Shown here one piece after another: positions 60,850 to 64,000 of a stretch of DNA of 64,000 nt. The position numbers and the translations under genes are program-made. The stretch covers positions 176,204,001 to 176,268,000 of the forward strand of contig JBITNC010000001.1 in assembly GCA_050084985.1 (NCBI GenBank), in the 5' to 3' direction. Positions within the stretch are counted from its first letter, which is position 1, and each line of letters begins with the position of its first letter. Below the pieces are notes generated by a model. The model saw only the letters and a program-made list of their open reading frames with translations, did no database searches and had not been told where the DNA came from. Source of the DNA: Nageia nagi (Eukaryota > Pinophyta).

Positions 60850-61800
60850 CTTTGAGGATGTAAAGGCTCAACTAGATTACTAGAGTTTGACTCATAAAAC
60901 TCAGGAGTGATGCGACATGCATTTGATTCCTTGTAAACTTCTCCTTCATTAAATATCATATCATGGCTAATATGCAGCTTGTTGGTGATGGGATCATAAC
61001 ACTTATAGGCTTTGTATTCATCAAAGTATCCAATAAAATATAATTGATGAATTTTATTTTCAACTTCTTATGATTTTCCATAGGAATATGTACACAGAAT
61101 GTGGAGCTAAAGATCCTTCTATGTGTTATGATTGGATTCTTATCAAACCAAGCCTCATAGGGGGTTGATTCCTAGATAATATTTAATAGAAAATGTTTTT
61201 ATATGTGAACAACTATGTAAATAACTTCATCCTACAATCCATGTCCATCTCCTTCACCATGCACCAATCCATTTGAATGACTATTTGGTTCTTCCTTTGG
61301 AAACTCCATTTATTGGGCAATGCATATTTTTTTATTCTACTACTTGATTTCATACTTGTTATAGTAATCCTTGAATTCATTCAAACTAAATAAACTAATG
61401 TAGTCCATCCAAAACTTTTTGATATGATAGCCATATTAGTTATCTACCAAGGCATTGAACATGATAAAATATTTGAAAGCATATAATTTTGCTTGCAAGA
61501 AATACAACCAACTCATTCTAAAGTTATTGTTAGTAAAAATAAGCATATACTTATACTAATCCATGCTTAGAGACTGCATCAATTGACATGCACTAACTTT
61601 AGAGACAACTTGACATGATGTTGGTTATTATGAAATGTCTTCCAATGTTAATTCTTTAATATATAACTCTTATACAAAATATCTAATGTGTGTGAAAAGG
61701 TTAATGAACCTTTCACAAGCTTGGGAAATCCACATAATAAGTTGAGGTTGATATGTTTAAACCTCTTATGTCACAACCAAGCAGGATCAAGTATGATCTT
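60850..61800 (-). pseudogene. copia integrase, decayed
   Basis: The most readable part is 61180-61000, with PYEAWFDKNPIITHRRIF then a HIPMENHKKLKIKFINYIL stretch, which corresponds to the copia integrase C-terminal region (T-P-Y-E-A-W and the downstream K-L-x-x-K motif). The catalytic core is too decayed to place its residues. Confidence 0.75.
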
Positions 61801-61863
61801 TAGCAATTTGATAGTAGTTGGTTGCATCTTTAACATATGCATTATATTCTCAACATGAGAATA

Positions 61864-62211
61864 TTAGTGATAACTTAGCAATTGGTCTTGTTGGTGATTG
61901 TTTAATTCTTTTTCTTGAAGAATATCAATGTCATTCTTTAAGCACATTTGATCAATGCTTGATAGGTTATGCTTTATCCTTAGAATATACAAAGTATCAT
62001 GCATATGTATGATCTTACTAGTCTTTACCTTAAAGGAAATAAAGCCTTTACTGGTAATGTTGACCTGATTGTTACCATCAAACTTGACTTTTCCACTAAC
62101 ATTTTCCTTAAGTTTCATAAAAAGGTTCTTGTTACCAATTGTGTGGTTGGAGAAACTACTATCAAGGTACAAAATATAATCATGAACAACTTCAAAGTTT
62201 TTGTGAGTCAA
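61864..62211 (-). pseudogene. copia protease and GAG-pre-integrase start
   Basis: The 115-codon open stretch contains YLDSSFSNHTIG, the copia protease active site (D-S-G normally; here Gly is Ser), then LFMKLKENVSGKVKFDGNNQ, a GFISFKV flap-like region and IIHMHDTLYILRIKHNLSSI, which is the usual end of the domain. The Gly-to-Ser change should abolish activity. Confidence 0.88.
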
Positions 62212-62214
62212 GAA

Positions 62215-62950
62215 TAGATTGGTGTCACCTTTCTCTTTGCTAAAATTAGCATTTTATTGATTCTATTTCTTGAAGTATTATTGTTTTATATGACCATGTT
62301 TCTCACAAAACTCATAATATCTCTAGACTAAGCTCTAGCTCCTATTCACTAATTTTCCTTTTCCTCTTCCATGATAATGTTATTTATGGACCTTTATTAC
62401 AACTTGAGTTACCATGACCTCATGAAGAAGGCTTTGAACTTGAGGAAGTATAGGAATGGTCACTAAATCTATGTTTGCCTTATAATACTTGATACAAATT
62501 CTCATATTTATCCTTCATTCAATGCTCATATGTTTTTAGGAAGCTTCCAAGTAACACAACCAAAGTAAGCTAAGATAAATCCTAAGACTCCTCTATTATG
62601 ATGGTAATAGGATCAAACTTCATGGTAAGTCCTATTAGCACTTTCTCCATATCTAAGTATCATATAGCAATTCTCTATGTAATTAGATATAATTAACCAA
62701 ATCCTAAGCTTTATTCATGAAAACTTTAATGGTATCATCATCTTCTAATTTTAGTAATTCAAAGTCTCTACATAAGATTTGGAGCTTAACAACTCTTACC
62801 TTGGAAGATCCATAGTAAGCATTCTCAAGAGTCTCCCATGCTTTCTTGGAAAAATTTCATTCTATAATATTGAGAAAGATAGGCACATATATCCTACTCT
62901 ATATAGTGAATAAGGCTTTATATCAATCTTTATATCAATACACCTCATGA
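62215..62950 (-). pseudogene. copia Gag, decayed
   Basis: The minus strand near 62855-62750 reads KKAWETLENAYYGSSKVRVV then KLQILCRDFELLKL, the core of copia Gag (UBN2 type). Near 62300 a knuckle remnant C-E-K-H-G-H-I-K lies just before the protease. Many stops. Confidence 0.82.
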
Positions 62951-63111
62951 TTAAGATATTTGTAGAGATGACATATCTTGAATTTGAATGAAGTGGCCAA
63001 AAGGATTGTTGGAGTAGATGAATTTGAAAAAAATAACCATTGAAGATTATAAAAGAATAAAAGGAGTATTAGAGGGCATATTATTGTTGGATTTGTTTTT
63101 TAGTTTGCTTA

Positions 63112-63215
63112 TTTTAAGTTTTCTTCTATCTCATCTATTTTTTGTGTTTTAAGTTTTCTTCCATCTCATCTATTTTTTGTGTTTTAAGTTTTCTTCTATC
63201 TCATTTGTATGTCAT
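63112..63215. repeat. 35-bp tandem repeat, three units
   Basis: TTTTAAGTTTTCTTC starts at 63112, 63147 and 63182; each unit continues with ATCTCATCTATTTTTTGTG. Confidence 0.95.
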
Positions 63216-63809
63216 GACCATGGGTTTATGTTCTATGTTTGTGTCTCTACTTCTTTTCATTAAGATCTGGAGTAGGACTAAAATAACATTATCTTTCTAT
63301 TAGACTCCATTGGATTGTGAGATAGGCTACTTTCAAATCATCTTAGGTAACAAACCCTAACATAAAAGGAATTCTCATACTTGCAGGTTTGTCTATTTTT
63401 CAAGTATAAATTACATATTTGAATGATTGATTTCTACTTAATACTATTTTGTATGATTTAAATACATTTTATGCATGATTTAGTGACTATTTTGTAGAAT
63501 AAACTTTACAGATGCATATATATGCATCCTATTAAATATAATTATCATTGTTGAAATGGATCAATGAGAGTATCAATTAATAATGGTTGCACCTGAGTTG
63601 ATTTGTTTATAGTTATTATATGTTGAACCCTTCCTTTTTTCTTGGAATGATTTGGTATTATTTGTGAATGCATTGTATTTCTGCTTCCATTTTGCATATC
63701 TATAATTATAGTTGTTGTTTTCTATTTTGCATATATGTTATTTTCAAATGACTTCTTCCTATTGATGTGAACATAGAGTGAATCATCCATGACATGCTTT
63801 TTTTATTTT

Positions 63810-63980
63810 TGTGCATTGGGCATCCTCTATTTCTATGTTATGAATGGGTTTATGAATTGGGTTATCATCAAAAACTCTGCAAAATGGGCATCCCCTATTT
63901 TTGTGTTATTGTGGTATTAATTATTTGTTTAATGGTAAAATCAACCAGGTCATCTTGTCCACTATTTTTGTGTTATGAGG
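63810..63980. repeat. tandem repeat of about 65 bp, three diverged units
   Basis: The series GGGCATCC-CTATTT-TGTGTTATG recurs near 63815, 63885 and 63948. The middle unit matches the inverse of 23110-23140 (GGGGATGCCCATTTTG). Confidence 0.7.
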
Positions 63981-64000
63981 GTAGTCAACTATCCATTTGG

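Larger units (their letters stand above)
59300..62950 (-). mobile_element. Ty1/copia element, nearly complete coding region, decayed
   Basis: Minus strand from right to left: Gag (62950-62215), protease (62211-61864), integrase (about 61800-60850), RT (about 60650-59900), RNase H (59698-59471). The order protease-integrase-RT-RNase H is diagnostic of Ty1/copia. Frames are broken everywhere. LTRs were not located. Confidence 0.88.

Overview
This is about 64 kb of AT-rich plant nuclear DNA with no intact host gene. It looks like intergenic DNA of a large plant genome, possibly a gymnosperm, although nothing in it fixes the species. The plant assignment rests on Tat-lineage Ty3/gypsy elements (a second RNase H between the pol RNase H and integrase, a C-x2-H-x4-H-x4-C Gag knuckle, no chromodomain), Ty1/copia remnants, a plant-type LINE and a decayed PLS-class pentatricopeptide (PPR) gene.

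Layout. (1) 1-12106, minus strand: left-truncated copy of a large Tat-type gypsy element. Its 5' LTR is 9524-12106, and its coding region runs leftwards off the window in the integrase. It is inserted in a minus-strand copia element whose integrase, Gag and probable 5' LTR lie at 12107-15882. (2) 15.9-24.6 kb: decayed sequence with a gypsy protease relic, an unrecognised decayed reading frame, and several direct repeats. (3) 24.6-25.55 kb and 45.32-47.0 kb, minus strand: two halves of one LINE. (4) 25556-45315, plus strand: a complete 19,760-bp copy of the same gypsy family, inserted into the LINE. Both LTRs are 2,900 bp and the target duplication is AAGTG. (5) 47-50 kb: decayed non-coding repeats. 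(6) 50-54.8 kb, minus strand: a PPR pseudogene amplified into a higher-order tandem array of about 745 bp. (7) 55.3-56.95 kb: three different tandem arrays. (8) 59.3-62.95 kb, minus strand: a nearly full-length but decayed copia element. (9) 63.1-64 kb: short tandem repeats.

The gypsy family is the most interesting content. From 5' to 3' the complete copy carries: an LTR with a 123-bp tandem array upstream of a TATA box; a long leader with a repeated palindromic box; ORF1, which overlaps the next ORF by 20 nt in the +1 frame in both copies; Gag (coiled coil, capsid, knuckle), protease, a G-patch-like segment, RT, RNase H, archaeal-type RNase H and integrase. After pol comes an unrecognised sense ORF (ORF3) built from two diverged copies of one domain, then a long hairpin, a tandem 3' region, an antisense ORF, a polypurine tract and the 3' LTR. 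Both copies are broken by stops and frameshifts. Many of the stops are CGA-to-TGA changes at positions that differ between copies, which points to cytosine deamination of silenced DNA.
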